Origin: Acidimicrobiales bacterium | Lineage (GTDB): Bacteria; Actinomycetota; Acidimicrobiia; Acidimicrobiales; SZUA-35 | DNA length: 64,000 bases | Direction of reading: 5' to 3' | Assembly (NCBI GenBank): GCA_020630065.1 | Contig: JAHDCC010000008.1 | Span: 1-64,000 of the forward strand | In this document: positions 34,512 through 43,479 of the stretch, in pieces | How positions within the stretch are numbered: the stretch's first letter is position 1 | How the letters are laid out: each line of letters opens with the position of its first letter | The notes under the pieces: model-generated | What the model was told of the DNA's origin: nothing | Seen by the model: the letters and a program-made list of their open reading frames with translations, nothing else | Database searches by the model: none | Position numbers and translations under genes: made by a program

Positions 34512-35147
34512 GTGCCTACCGTTCATGCAGTTTCGGCGTTTGCTGCTCTGTCTTTCGCTCTTATCGTTGTGCCGGGCCCCAGCGTCATGTTTATCGTTGG
34601 GCGGGCAGTGGCCCTTGGCCGTCGAGCGGCCCTGTGGACAGTCATTGGGAACTCTGCTGGCGCTTATCTCCAAGTAGTTTTGGTTTCCTTGGGGGTTGGG
34701 GTGATAGTTGAACGGTCGATGATTGTATTTGCCACGTTAAAGATAGTCGGTGCGATATATCTGATGTGGCTGGGTGTACGTGCGTTCAGTCGCCCGATCA
34801 CTCAATCAGGGTCTAAAAGTACTGTACGAACTAAAGGTTTTTCGAGGATAGTGCGGGAAGGATTTGTGGTCGGTTTTACTAACCCCAAATCGTTTGTGTT
34901 CTTCGCCGCGTTTCTTCCGCAATTCGCGAACACCGAAGGTCTGCCAATAGGTTTTCAGATGGCATTGTTTGGTCTGGTTTTCACCGTGATCGCCGTACTC
35001 TGTGATGCCATATATGGCTTGCTGGCCGGTACATTCCGAGACTGGTTTACCACTTCGACTAGCCGGCAGCGATGGATGAATCGCGGCTCCGGCGCCGTCA
35101 TGATTGGCTTAGGCACTCGGCTTCTTACAACAGGACGGGCAACGTAA
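34512..35147 (+). CDS. LysE/RhtB-family exporter
   Basis: A protein of about 211 residues with six predicted transmembrane helices and the LysE-family N-terminus (ALSFALIVVPGPSVMFIVGRA), GAIYLMWLGVRAF and GFTNPKSFVFFAAFLPQF. It exports amino acids or their derivatives by proton-driven transport. The GTG at 34512 gives the family's normal length and puts the first helix at the N-terminus; the frame open from 34431 would add a basic, non-conserved leader. It lies 4 bp upstream of the HAD gene, so both are likely cotranscribed. Confidence 0.85.
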   Translation: MPTVHAVSAFAALSFALIVVPGPSVMFIVGRAVALGRRAALWTVIGNSAGAYLQVVLVSLGVGVIVERSMIVFATLKIVGAIYLMWLGVRAFSRPITQSGSKSTVRTKGFSRIVREGFVVGFTNPKSFVFFAAFLPQFANTEGLPIGFQMALFGLVFTVIAVLCDAIYGLLAGTFRDWFTTSTSRQRWMNRGSGAVMIGLGTRLLTTGRAT

Positions 35148-35151
35148 CCCC

Positions 35152-35799
35152 ATGGCTCTACCAACACCAACGTGTTTGATTTTTGACAACGACGGAACAC
35201 TTGTCGACTCGGAGCTAGTTCAACATAGTGCGATGGCCGACGAGCTCAAACTGTTAGGTATCGACTCACAACCCGAAGTGCTTAGCGAACGTTTTCGTGG
35301 TTGGAAACTCGACCAACAACTTAGAACTATCGAGGCCGAATCAGGTGTCGCGATAGACGACGGCCTGGTAGGCCAGTTTCGTATCCGGCTCGCTCAGTAC
35401 TTAGAAGCACAGCTTCTGCCTATCGCTAATATGGAGTCGTCGTTGACGCGGTTGCCGCAAACGAAATGTGTTGCCTCCAATGCGCCGGTCGAAAAAATTG
35501 AACTTTGCCTTCGAGTAACCGGTCTAAGCGGGTTCTTCGACGATCGACTTTACAGCGCATACGATATTGAACGATGGAAACCCGAACCCGACCTGTTCCT
35601 TCACGCAGCCAGTGACTTGGGATATGAACCGGCGCAATGTGTGGTTATCGAAGATTCAGCTGTTGGCGTAAAGGCCGCCGAAGCTGCCGGAATGCGGGCC
35701 GTCCTCTACAACCCGTTCTCGTTGCCGATCCCGGTAGCGTCAACGACGATTGAAATCTCCGACATGATTGACCTACCAGACGCTGTGGCTTCGTTATAG
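35152..35799 (+). CDS. HAD-family phosphatase (beta-phosphoglucomutase-like)
   Basis: A 215-residue HAD subfamily IA hydrolase. Motif I is FDNDGTLVDSE, with nucleophile Asp12 and Asp14; motif II is the Ser/Thr of CVASNAP; the motif III Lys is in ERWKPEPDLF; and motif IV is VIEDSAVGVKAA. A helical cap follows motif I. The order resembles YieH-like 6-phosphogluconate phosphatases and beta-phosphoglucomutases, but the substrate cannot be fixed. It starts 4 bp after the LysE-type gene. Confidence 0.85.
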   Translation: MALPTPTCLIFDNDGTLVDSELVQHSAMADELKLLGIDSQPEVLSERFRGWKLDQQLRTIEAESGVAIDDGLVGQFRIRLAQYLEAQLLPIANMESSLTRLPQTKCVASNAPVEKIELCLRVTGLSGFFDDRLYSAYDIERWKPEPDLFLHAASDLGYEPAQCVVIEDSAVGVKAAEAAGMRAVLYNPFSLPIPVASTTIEISDMIDLPDAVASL

Positions 35800-35888
35800 G
35801 AGAGCCAGCTAAGGGGGCGGACGTTTCGCCTCATTTAAGGTGCTGGCAATAAACGAGGAACGGTAACAGAATTTCCTCATTGAACCTC

Positions 35889-35919
35889 TTGACTCTCGGG
35901 TTACCCGAAGCTTTAAACT
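35889..35919 (+). promoter_or_regulatory. MerR-type promoter and operator
   Basis: TTGACT (35889-35894) and TAAACT (35914-35919) are separated by 19 bp, the long spacing typical of MerR-controlled promoters. The spacer contains the perfect dyad TCGGGT-T-ACCCGA (3596-35108 in the last digits, i.e. 35896-35908). It lies 52 nt upstream of the MerR gene, so autoregulation is likely. Confidence 0.7.
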
Positions 35920-35970
35920 CAGTTTCAGGCAGCTATCGAGCCGCCCCTACGTTACATAGGTAAGGAAACC

Positions 35971-36807
35971 GTGTTCAAAATTGGCGAGTTCTCGAAGATA
36001 GCGCAGGTGTCGGTGCATCTTCTTAGGCATTACGACGAAATCGATCTCCTGAAACCTGCCACCACGGATGAATGGACTAACTATCGTTTCTACAGCGCTA
36101 AACAACTTCCTAGGTTAAACAGGATTTTGGTTCTCAAAGAAATGGGCCTGTCGTTACAGCAGATCAAGACCATCGTTGACCAGGAAACCTCTGCTGAAGA
36201 AGTGCGAGGCATGTTTGCGTTGAAGAAAGCGCAGCTTGAACAGTCGATTCAGGACGACATCAACCTGCTCAGAACCATCGAGGCTCGTCTGAAACGTATA
36301 GATGAAGGCGACCGTGGAATCGACTTTGACATCGTTGTCACATCGGTTCCGCGACATAGCGTTTTGACGTTTCGAAATACGTTTCATGATTTCTCGGTCG
36401 TGCAGCACATGATGGTTGAAATGGTCTCTGCGGTTCACAAGGCGAACATGGGCAACGTAGTCGGCGAGATGATTGCGGTTCTCCACGACGATGCCCTACA
36501 AGAAAAAGACCACGATATTGAAATCGGATTCTTTACTTCAGAACCCGTCGACCCCGTTCAGCTTTCTCATGGAAGATGGCTTGAGCCGACGCATTTGCCT
36601 GCAGTTGAAAAGATGGCGACTGCGATCAAGGTTGGACTCCCAACAACATCACACGTTTGCCGAGCAGACCTGGCGCTGTGGATCGAGGAAAACGGCTACG
36701 AATTAGCGGGCACGGGTAGAGAGATCTTTAAAGTCCCGCCTAGGCCCGGAAAAGAAGACGAGACGGTAATGGAAATTCAGTTCCCGATTCGCCTCACCGC
36801 TGAGTAG
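35971..36807 (+). CDS. MerR-family regulator with GyrI-like effector domain
   Basis: A 278-residue regulator. The N-terminal MerR HTH and wing (residues 1-70: FKIGEFSKIAQVSVHLLRHYD) is followed by a dimerisation helix (about 75-115) and a GyrI/BmrR-type small-molecule-binding domain (about 125-275). Such proteins bind hydrophobic or cationic compounds and untwist a promoter with a long spacer; exactly such a promoter lies upstream. The start is GTG, with TAAGGAAA. It heads the SRPBCC-SDR-flavoprotein group and probably controls it. Confidence 0.88.
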   Translation: MFKIGEFSKIAQVSVHLLRHYDEIDLLKPATTDEWTNYRFYSAKQLPRLNRILVLKEMGLSLQQIKTIVDQETSAEEVRGMFALKKAQLEQSIQDDINLLRTIEARLKRIDEGDRGIDFDIVVTSVPRHSVLTFRNTFHDFSVVQHMMVEMVSAVHKANMGNVVGEMIAVLHDDALQEKDHDIEIGFFTSEPVDPVQLSHGRWLEPTHLPAVEKMATAIKVGLPTTSHVCRADLALWIEENGYELAGTGREIFKVPPRPGKEDETVMEIQFPIRLTAE

Positions 36808-36930
36808 ATCTAGTCCACGTCGGATCTAGTAATTACACAATGCAGTAGCAGCTCATAGGGCAGCAACCTCAACCAAGTTTCGGTAGAGCGTTATTGAGCG
36901 CGCCGCAAAACTAACAACAAGGAGAAACAC

Positions 36931-37443
36931 ATGACATCCATACGCCAACAAGTCACTATCAATGCAACAAAGGCACAGGTATGGGCCGTGCTTGCAGATT
37001 TTGGCAACGTCTATAAAACCAACCGGGCTATCGGCTCGTCTCATTTGACGTCAGTCCAGTCATCTGGAGTGGGTGCTACCCGTCAATGCGACATGACTAT
37101 GTTGAACGCCAAAATGTTCGAACGAATAGTCGGCTGGGAAGAAGAGAAGCGGCTTGAGATAGACATCTACGACTGGAGAAATATGCCAGGGATTAAGTCG
37201 ATGGGAGCGGTTTTCTCCGTTGAAGAAGTTGGCGACAAAACTCAGGTGACCGGAACTATGAACTATGAAATGAAATGGGGATTCGTCGGTAAATCGATGG
37301 ACACAATGATGATGAAAAGTCAGAACAGCAAAGGGTGGGAACAGTTTCTAGCTGGAATCAAACATCATGTGGAAACTGGGCAAGTGGTTACCAAGGAAAC
37401 CCGACTCGATACCGAACCTGTGACGGCGTTGGCGGCGAGATAA
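36931..37443 (+). CDS. SRPBCC (polyketide cyclase/START-like) protein
   Basis: A 170-residue protein of the SRPBCC helix-grip fold: INATKAQVWAVLADFGNV at the start, a GVGATRQCDM turn, a central KRLEIDIYDW strand, and a long C-terminal helix (about 125-150). The fold binds hydrophobic ligands; in similar operons it acts as a cyclase, carrier or lipid-binding protein. AAGGAG precedes the ATG. It lies 10 bp upstream of the SDR gene in the MerR-headed group. Confidence 0.82.
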   Translation: MTSIRQQVTINATKAQVWAVLADFGNVYKTNRAIGSSHLTSVQSSGVGATRQCDMTMLNAKMFERIVGWEEEKRLEIDIYDWRNMPGIKSMGAVFSVEEVGDKTQVTGTMNYEMKWGFVGKSMDTMMMKSQNSKGWEQFLAGIKHHVETGQVVTKETRLDTEPVTALAAR

Positions 37444-37453
37444 GGGGGCCTCG

Positions 37454-38260
37454 ATGGAGAATTTAACTGAACGATACGGCAACTGGGCGTTAGTGACCGG
37501 CTCATCGTCGGGAATTGGGTCTGAATTTGCTCGGCTGCTCGCAGCCGAAGGGTTCAATCTTGTGGTAGCAGCTCGTCGTCAACATCGGCTAGACGAGCTG
37601 GCAAACCAACTAACCGCTACATACGGCATCGAGGTAAGGTCGGTGTCAGTTGACCTCACCTCGCCAGATCACCTTGACGTCATTTCGAAAGCGACCAGCG
37701 ACATCGAGATCGGACTGACAGTACTAAACGCAGGGGCTGCTACCCCTGGAGCGTTTCTCAAACAACCGTTGGACGATCGGACCAGAAACATCCGCCTAAA
37801 TATTGTTGCGCCAGTCGAGCTCGCATATCACTACGGTGAAGAGATGGCTCGGCGGGAAGCCGGAGGAATTATTTTTGTCGCAAGCATGGTCGGTTTCACC
37901 GGCTCTCCTTACATGGCATCCTATGCAGCGGCAAAGTCGTACATTCTCAACTTTGGTCAGGCGCTCGGTGAAGAACTGAAAGTCAACAACGTCGACGTTC
38001 TAGTTCTGTCACCTGGAGCGACTCGAACAGCTATGGCCGAACACGACGATGTTGACATGGGCGGATTGCCTATGCCCTGGATGGACGCCGAAACGGTGGC
38101 CAGAATCGGGTTGGCGTCTATTGGTAAAAAACCTTCTGTCATTACAGGAAAACGAAACAAACTGATGGTCTTCATGATGACTCGGCTCATGCCACGTCGC
38201 ATGAGCTACAAAATGTTTGGTCAGATGATGAAACGTTCGATGGTCGAGCATCTCACATGA
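37454..38260 (+). CDS. Short-chain dehydrogenase/reductase in MerR operon
   Basis: A 268-residue classical SDR with TGSSSGIG (14-21), LNAGAATPG, catalytic Ser in VASMVGF and YAAAK in the active site. A C-terminal Met/Arg-rich tail (MTRLMPRRMSYKMFGQMM) resembles that of the SDR at 25938; the two are paralogues. It reduces or oxidises a carbonyl or hydroxyl of a presumably hydrophobic substrate. It overlaps the next gene by 4 bp (ATGA), which proves translational coupling. Confidence 0.87.
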   Translation: MENLTERYGNWALVTGSSSGIGSEFARLLAAEGFNLVVAARRQHRLDELANQLTATYGIEVRSVSVDLTSPDHLDVISKATSDIEIGLTVLNAGAATPGAFLKQPLDDRTRNIRLNIVAPVELAYHYGEEMARREAGGIIFVASMVGFTGSPYMASYAAAKSYILNFGQALGEELKVNNVDVLVLSPGATRTAMAEHDDVDMGGLPMPWMDAETVARIGLASIGKKPSVITGKRNKLMVFMMTRLMPRRMSYKMFGQMMKRSMVEHLT

Positions 38261-39948
38261 AGGGTCCCAACACCACAGAGTTAGGTGGCAATGTCTGCAC
38301 TGACTACGACGTCATCATTATCGGCGGCGGCCTCGCCGGTCTGACGTTGGCAACAATCTTGGCTTCCAACAACACTTCGGTACTGGTTCTGGAAGCTAAG
38401 GAACACCCCCGGTTTGCTGTTGGCGAATCCATGATTCTCGAAACCAGCGAAATGATGAGAGCGGCCGCCCACTATTTCGATGTTGCTGAGGTGGCCCACC
38501 TCAGCTCTGAAAATTATCGCAAGGAGGTTGGGACAACACACGGTGTCAAGAAACATTTCGGTTTCTGCTATCACAAATCCGGGGACGAACACGACGCCGA
38601 AAATACGTTGCAGGCCGTCATTCCCAAAGACCCCTACGGCCACGAATTGCATATCTACCGACAAGACAGTGACCACGCAATGATGGTGAATGCCATTAAC
38701 CGAGGCGCCGTGGTGAAACAGAACGTTGATGTATCCGACATCGAAATTAATGAACACCAAGCACGAGTCTTCGACCGTAACGGTCTGGCATATTCGTCGA
38801 GATTTGTGGTGGATGGCGGGGGCTATCGGTCGGTTATCGCCGACAAATATAATTTAAGAACCAACACCAGTGCCCACCGTTCTCGGGCACTGTTTACCCA
38901 CATGATTGGTGTTGATGGGTACAACCCAGGACGGCTTCCATATCCGATGAAGGAAGGAACGTTGCACCATGTCTTCGATGGTGGGTGGCTTTGGATTATT
39001 CCGTTCGACAACTTCAAGGGCACAACCAACCATGTACAGAGTGTCGGTCTAGTTCTCGACCCCGACAAGCACCCCGAAGACCAATCCGTCACCCCGGAAG
39101 TCGAATTTGGGCGACTGATTCAGCAATTCCCGACAGTTGAACGCCAACTACGCTCTGCGAGGCCTATTCGCGACTGGGTCCGAACAGGAACCCTGCAATA
39201 CGGATCTCGTCAGGTAGTAGGCGATCGTTGGGCCTTGCTAGGTCACGCTGCTGGTTTCGTCGACCCTCTCTATTCCAAAGGCTTGTACCTTTCGATGGCC
39301 TCGGTCGTGGTGCTCGCTCACTCGTTGCTAGATATGTTTGCCAGATCCGACTTTGACCGTTCAAACCTTTTGCCGTTGGAACGGATGGTTCTGCGGTACC
39401 TTCGACGCAACGACAGACTAATCAACACCAGTTTTTTGTCATGGTCGTCGCCTGAACTGTGGCGAACATACAGTGTTCTCTGGTTGCTTGGTGCCTACAC
39501 GGAACTTCTGAAATTGGGGATGCTTCGGGTAGACGCTGGAGACGACCGAAATGCTTACGTGGCCGAGCTATCAAAACTTGAATTGGTTGGTGGGGGGTTT
39601 GGAGAGTTCTTCCAACTCTCTGACACAGTCGACCAAAAGATCGAGTCATCTGTCGGTGCGAACAAGAGGCAGCTTCTGGAAATCAACGAAGAGGTGTTGG
39701 CATCGATGAATGAGGTCGAGTGGATGCCAGACCCTTTTAGAAAAATTCTTTCCGGGGCGCCGAGTCTCCCCCGAAGAAAGGTTCGGCCCGAGCTATTTAC
39801 CGGACGTTCTGGCGGGCCGCTCGGAACAGGAAACTATAGACAACACTTCTTTGGGTCTCGTTCGTTGTGGAACGTTGGGTTAGTGGCCATTCAACAAAAG
39901 CTGACCTACAGTACTTTTTCGCTTCCAGCACATCGAAAGTTGCGATGA
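38257..39948 (+). CDS. Halogenase-like FAD-dependent oxidoreductase
   Basis: A 563-residue flavoprotein of the tryptophan-halogenase / geranylgeranyl-reductase superfamily. The FAD site is IIGGGLAGLTLA with a following acid in LVLEAKEHP, then FAVGESM. GWLWIIP near residue 242 fits the WxWxIP motif used to mark flavin-dependent halogenases, and LLGHAAGFVDPLYSKGLYL is the second FAD motif. A C-terminal part of about 180 residues is unassigned. It is coupled to the SDR by an ATGA overlap. A halogenase, hydroxylase or reductase activity are all possible; the flavin partner is not encoded nearby. Confidence 0.8.
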   Translation: MKGPNTTELGGNVCTDYDVIIIGGGLAGLTLATILASNNTSVLVLEAKEHPRFAVGESMILETSEMMRAAAHYFDVAEVAHLSSENYRKEVGTTHGVKKHFGFCYHKSGDEHDAENTLQAVIPKDPYGHELHIYRQDSDHAMMVNAINRGAVVKQNVDVSDIEINEHQARVFDRNGLAYSSRFVVDGGGYRSVIADKYNLRTNTSAHRSRALFTHMIGVDGYNPGRLPYPMKEGTLHHVFDGGWLWIIPFDNFKGTTNHVQSVGLVLDPDKHPEDQSVTPEVEFGRLIQQFPTVERQLRSARPIRDWVRTGTLQYGSRQVVGDRWALLGHAAGFVDPLYSKGLYLSMASVVVLAHSLLDMFARSDFDRSNLLPLERMVLRYLRRNDRLINTSFLSWSSPELWRTYSVLWLLGAYTELLKLGMLRVDAGDDRNAYVAELSKLELVGGGFGEFFQLSDTVDQKIESSVGANKRQLLEINEEVLASMNEVEWMPDPFRKILSGAPSLPRRKVRPELFTGRSGGPLGTGNYRQHFFGSRSLWNVGLVAIQQKLTYSTFSLPAHRKLR

Positions 39949-40019
39949 CAACTCCCTATCGGAAACTATTTAGATAGCAATCCTCCCCAACGAACTATGG
40001 AAACGCGATGCGGTTTGGG

Positions 40020-41198
40020 TTAGCGGCCGGAGGTGCCGACCTGCATGGATTTGTGTAGTTTCAAGATAGCTAGTCCCCCAGCTAGCGGGCCTGGTACCAG
40101 CACCATAAATGCCCATCCCCAGCCAACGATGTCACGTATGTAGGGCACCAGAAAGATGGTGACCGTAGTCAGCAGATAGCCGGATGCTATCTGGACCGTT
40201 AACGTCGTTCCGACATAGCGTTGGTCGGCGACTTCTGTGACGATGGCCGAGAACTGGGCGGAGTCGGCGATAGTCCAGAAACCCCAAATAAGGCATACGG
40301 CGACCACAAGTGTCGGGCTTTGAACCAGGAAGCCAGCGACTGCGGCCGATACGCCAGAGAACAGCAACGACAGTCCAGCTGCCGTCGTGCGAGAGGTTCG
40401 GTCGGACAAAACTCCACCGACCAAACAGCCGAAGAAACCGATGCCGACTACGCCGAACGCCATCCGAGCAGCCGAAATCGGGTCGTCGGCAAAGACATCG
40501 TTGGCAAATACCCCAATCCAAGCCCACAATGCATACAACTCCCACATGTGGCCGAGATAGCCGATGGTTGTCAACGCCACTTTGCGTTCGGTGAATGCGG
40601 TGACAATTTGGGTTGGGTTAAAGACAGCTGGCGGAAACTGATGAGGCCCATCTTTGGCGGCGAATTCAGCCACCAAACCGCCTGCCACGGTCAGTGCAGA
40701 GGTGGCGACGATGACAACTTGCCACGACGGGACACCGAAGCTTCTGATCAGATGAGGCGATGATGTTCCAAGCGTTATCGCCCCCACCATGGTGCCAAGA
40801 GCAAAACCGCGCCCGGTCACAAACCAAGCCGACATTGCCTTTAAGGCGGGAGGATAAACCAACGCCAGAAAGAAGCCGACCAGAAGTCGAGCGGTAACAG
40901 CGGTAACGATTTCTCCGGCAATAAGTAGCGCTGCGTTAGCGACAGCCGAGCCGATAGAGCCGAATAAAACTAGGCGTCTAGGGTTAACCCGGTCGGCCAG
41001 GTTGGTGACTGCTGAACCGACAGCGCCGACAACAAACCCAATCTGGACCGCAATGATAAGAACGCTAGTACTCGTGGTGGTTAAAGATAAACGTTGTTCG
41101 ATCTGCGGCAGAATGGCGGCCGCCGAGAACCACACGCTCATCGATGCCACCATTGTCACCGCCAAGAGCAACAGTTGGAACCACTTATTGCTGGTCAA
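40020..41198 (-). CDS. Major facilitator superfamily transporter
   Basis: A 392-residue protein with twelve predicted transmembrane helices. The first cytoplasmic loop has NLADRVNPRRLVLFG, and a related VLSDRTSRTTAA loop occurs in the second half, as in MFS drug/H+ or metabolite transporters (CynX/nitrate-like group). The substrate is unknown. The likely start is TTG, with AGAAGG about 10 nt upstream. It is convergent with the flavoprotein gene, so it is not part of that operon, though export of its product cannot be excluded. Confidence 0.85.
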   Translation of the reverse strand: MTSNKWFQLLLLAVTMVASMSVWFSAAAILPQIEQRLSLTTTSTSVLIIAVQIGFVVGAVGSAVTNLADRVNPRRLVLFGSIGSAVANAALLIAGEIVTAVTARLLVGFFLALVYPPALKAMSAWFVTGRGFALGTMVGAITLGTSSPHLIRSFGVPSWQVVIVATSALTVAGGLVAEFAAKDGPHQFPPAVFNPTQIVTAFTERKVALTTIGYLGHMWELYALWAWIGVFANDVFADDPISAARMAFGVVGIGFFGCLVGGVLSDRTSRTTAAGLSLLFSGVSAAVAGFLVQSPTLVVAVCLIWGFWTIADSAQFSAIVTEVADQRYVGTTLTVQIASGYLLTTVTIFLVPYIRDIVGWGWAFMVLVPGPLAGGLAILKLHKSMQVGTSGR

Positions 41199-41295
41199 AA
41201 GAAAGGTACCTTCTACTTCTGGCGGTTAGAACGTTTGTTGATATAGATGAACCGAAGGTCGAGCACAAATATTTCGATCGCGGGTTTAGTCACCG

Positions 41296-41940
41296 TTACC
41301 GGGCGAACTCGAGGCTTCCGCTGCGGTAACGGCCCGCCCAAGTCAAGACGTTCTGTTGATATTCGACCGATTGGTTATAAGCCAGAATGACGTCGGTAGG
41401 GTCGCTGCCTTCCGGAAGAGTTTTTGAACAAAGCAGATTTGCTGCTGCCGCGACGGCGTCGTAAAGGTTGTGTGGATCTTGTATGCCGTCGTTGTTCCCG
41501 TCGGCCCCGTAGATCTCGAATGTATTGGGTAAAAACTGCATCGGGCCAACCGCCTGTAGCCACTGACCTTCGATTCCGTACTGTCCAGTCCATTCTCCCG
41601 CCGGCATTTCGGTAGTGTTGCCGCCAACCCCTGTCCCATCCAGTGGTGGCCCCAACACGATTGGAGCGACGGCCCCGTCGGGTGCCAGCGACCCTCCGAA
41701 GATACGTCCATGATCGGATTCGACTTTACCGATACCAGCGAGTAGTGCCCAGTCGACTCCCGGACATGGCGTGCCGAGACGGGCATAGGCATCTAACGCA
41801 ATTGTCGGTATTTCGGGAGGCGGTGGCCGGGTTGTCGTCGTAACCGCAGTCTGGCCGTTAGAGCAAGCGGCGAGTAGTGATATTAGCGAAACAACTGTGG
41901 CGAGCGCCCGGCGAGAAGTGGCTTTCCGCTTATCCGTCAC
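41296..41940 (-). CDS. Lytic-transglycosylase-like lipoprotein
   Basis: A 214-residue exported protein with a lipobox (SLLAAC, Cys26), a Thr/Pro-rich linker and a soluble lytic-transglycosylase fold of the MltB/RipA-unrelated actinobacterial type: catalytic Glu candidate Glu74 in KVESDHGR, GPMQFLPNTF, and GNNDGIQDPHNLYDAV. It would cleave peptidoglycan glycan strands with anhydro-sugar formation. Its GTG start directly follows the yaaA stop (TAG then GTG with no spacer), so translation is coupled. Confidence 0.85.
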   Translation of the reverse strand: MTDKRKATSRRALATVVSLISLLAACSNGQTAVTTTTRPPPPEIPTIALDAYARLGTPCPGVDWALLAGIGKVESDHGRIFGGSLAPDGAVAPIVLGPPLDGTGVGGNTTEMPAGEWTGQYGIEGQWLQAVGPMQFLPNTFEIYGADGNNDGIQDPHNLYDAVAAAANLLCSKTLPEGSDPTDVILAYNQSVEYQQNVLTWAGRYRSGSLEFAR

Positions 41941-42723
41941 CTATGCGGCGCGGCGGGTAAATACCGGCTCGGTCGCCGTCGAGCGGTCGGCGTCATATCG
42001 ATAACCCATCCGGTCAAATTCGGGTAGTGCTTTAATTGTGTCGACCCGTTCCTGGATAAGCCAACCGGCCATCGAGCCCCGTGCTTTCTTAGCAAAAAAA
42101 CTTACGATCTTGTAGTCGCCGTCTGCCTTTGCATCAAGGAACACCGGGCTTATGACTGTGCCTTCGACGTCGGCGGCGGCGACTGCTCCGAAATATTCGT
42201 TTGATGCCAAGTTGACCAGGACGTTAGCGCCCGGGCTATTGGCGATAGCTTCGTTCAGGTGTTCGGTGATAACCGAACCCCAGTAGGCGTACAAATCTCG
42301 GCCAGCCGGATTGGTAAGTTTGGTGCCCATTTCGAGACGGTATGGCTGGATAAGATCCAGTGGTTTGAGAAGCCCGTAAAGGCCGGACAAGATACGAAGC
42401 GACTTTTGTGCTCGAGTGAAGTCCCTCTCGGAAAATGTGTTGGGTGCGTCCATCCCAGTGTAGACATCACCGCTGAACGCTAAGAGAGCGGCCCGTGCGT
42501 TTTCTGAGGTGAATGGGGTTTCCCAGTTTTGGAACCGTTCGAAATTGAGTTCCGCTAACTTGTCGGAGATCGACATCAGCTTTCCGATTTCGTCAGGTTT
42601 TTTGGCCGCCATAATGTCGACCAGATCAGACGCCTGGTCTAAAAGTTCCGGTTGGCTCGATTTCTTGGTAGCTAGAGGGGTTTCGTAGTCGAGCGACTTG
42701 GCTGGAGAGAGAACTGATAACAC
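41941..42723 (-). CDS. yaaA: YaaA peroxide-stress protein
   Basis: A 260-residue DUF328/YaaA protein: LSPAKSLDYETP at the N-terminus, LAFSGDVYTGMDA, LRILSGLYGLLKPLDLIQPY and LASNEYFGAV, all family hallmarks. In E. coli YaaA lowers free iron and limits oxidative DNA damage; it also binds DNA. The start is GTG at 42723, with AAAGGGC. The immediate downstream fusion-like neighbour is the transglycosylase. It is divergent from tpx, so two peroxide-defence genes share the 42724-42978 spacer. Confidence 0.9.
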   Translation of the reverse strand: MLSVLSPAKSLDYETPLATKKSSQPELLDQASDLVDIMAAKKPDEIGKLMSISDKLAELNFERFQNWETPFTSENARAALLAFSGDVYTGMDAPNTFSERDFTRAQKSLRILSGLYGLLKPLDLIQPYRLEMGTKLTNPAGRDLYAYWGSVITEHLNEAIANSPGANVLVNLASNEYFGAVAAADVEGTVISPVFLDAKADGDYKIVSFFAKKARGSMAGWLIQERVDTIKALPEFDRMGYRYDADRSTATEPVFTRRAA

Positions 42724-42978
42724 GTCTCAAGCCCTTTCGTGGTTGTTGATCTGTGCTTTAGGTCGAGTCTACTCGCTGTGAACCGTCACGGCTGAGTCAA
42801 ACCTGACGACGTTGTCATCGTGAGTTGGTTTGGTGGCGCAGCCTTAAACATTGGTTTCTAAATGGTGGCTCTCATGATCTTCGTCTCGAAGATGTGCACC
42901 GCTGTGAAGCCAGTGGTTACTATGACGGTGCACGGGTTGCAGAACGCAGACCTTGTGAACGAGCCGAAGGAGAATCTA

Positions 42979-43479
42979 ATGGCCCAAACAGCACTTCAAG
43001 GAAATCCGGTTTCGACGAGTGGGGACTTACCCGCGGTCGGGTCTGCGGCCCCTCAATTTACGCTGACAAACGTCGACCTAGGACCAGTATCATCGGCCGA
43101 TTTTGCTGGCAAACGAGTTGTGCTAAATATTTTCCCGTCGATCGATACCGGCACCTGTGCCACCAGTGTTCGTACGTTTAACGAGCGAGCGTCCAGCCTC
43201 GACAACACCGCTGTTTTGTGTGTGTCAGCCGACCTGCCGTTTGCTCATGGTCGATTCTGTGGAGCTGAAGGAATCGAAAACGTTGCGACCGCTTCGACCT
43301 TTAAGAACCCAGAGTTTCTATCTGCTTTTGGTGTGGGAATGGTAGACGGCCCATTAGAAGGGCTTTGTGCTCGTGCGGTTGTTGTCTTGGATGAGTCGGG
43401 ATCGGTTCTTCACCAACAACTAGTCGACGAAATCGTGGACGAGCCGGACTATGACGCCGCGATCGCTGCGCTCGGCTAG
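42979..43479 (+). CDS. tpx: Thiol peroxidase Tpx
   Basis: A 166-residue atypical 2-Cys peroxiredoxin that reduces peroxides with thioredoxin. The peroxidatic Cys60 is in [10 protein letters not shown] and the resolving Cys94 in HGRFCGAEG, matching the positions known in E. coli Tpx. [20 protein letters not shown] is the family N-terminus. The ATG at 42979 is preferred, because AAGGAG lies 6 nt upstream; the frame is open from 42862. It shares a CTAG double stop with the next, convergent gene. Confidence 0.93.
   Translation: MAQTALQGNPVSTSGDLPAVGSAAPQFTLTNVDLGPVSSADFAGKRVVLNIFPSIDTGTCATSVRTFNERASSLDNTAVLCVSADLPFAHGRFCGAEGIENVATASTFKNPEFLSAFGVGMVDGPLEGLCARAVVVLDESGSVLHQQLVDEIVDEPDYDAAIAALG

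Noticed and set aside
42862-42978. 39-residue N-terminal extension of Tpx
   Set aside because: AAGGAG sits at the right distance from the ATG at 42979, and the Cys positions then match the known family numbering.
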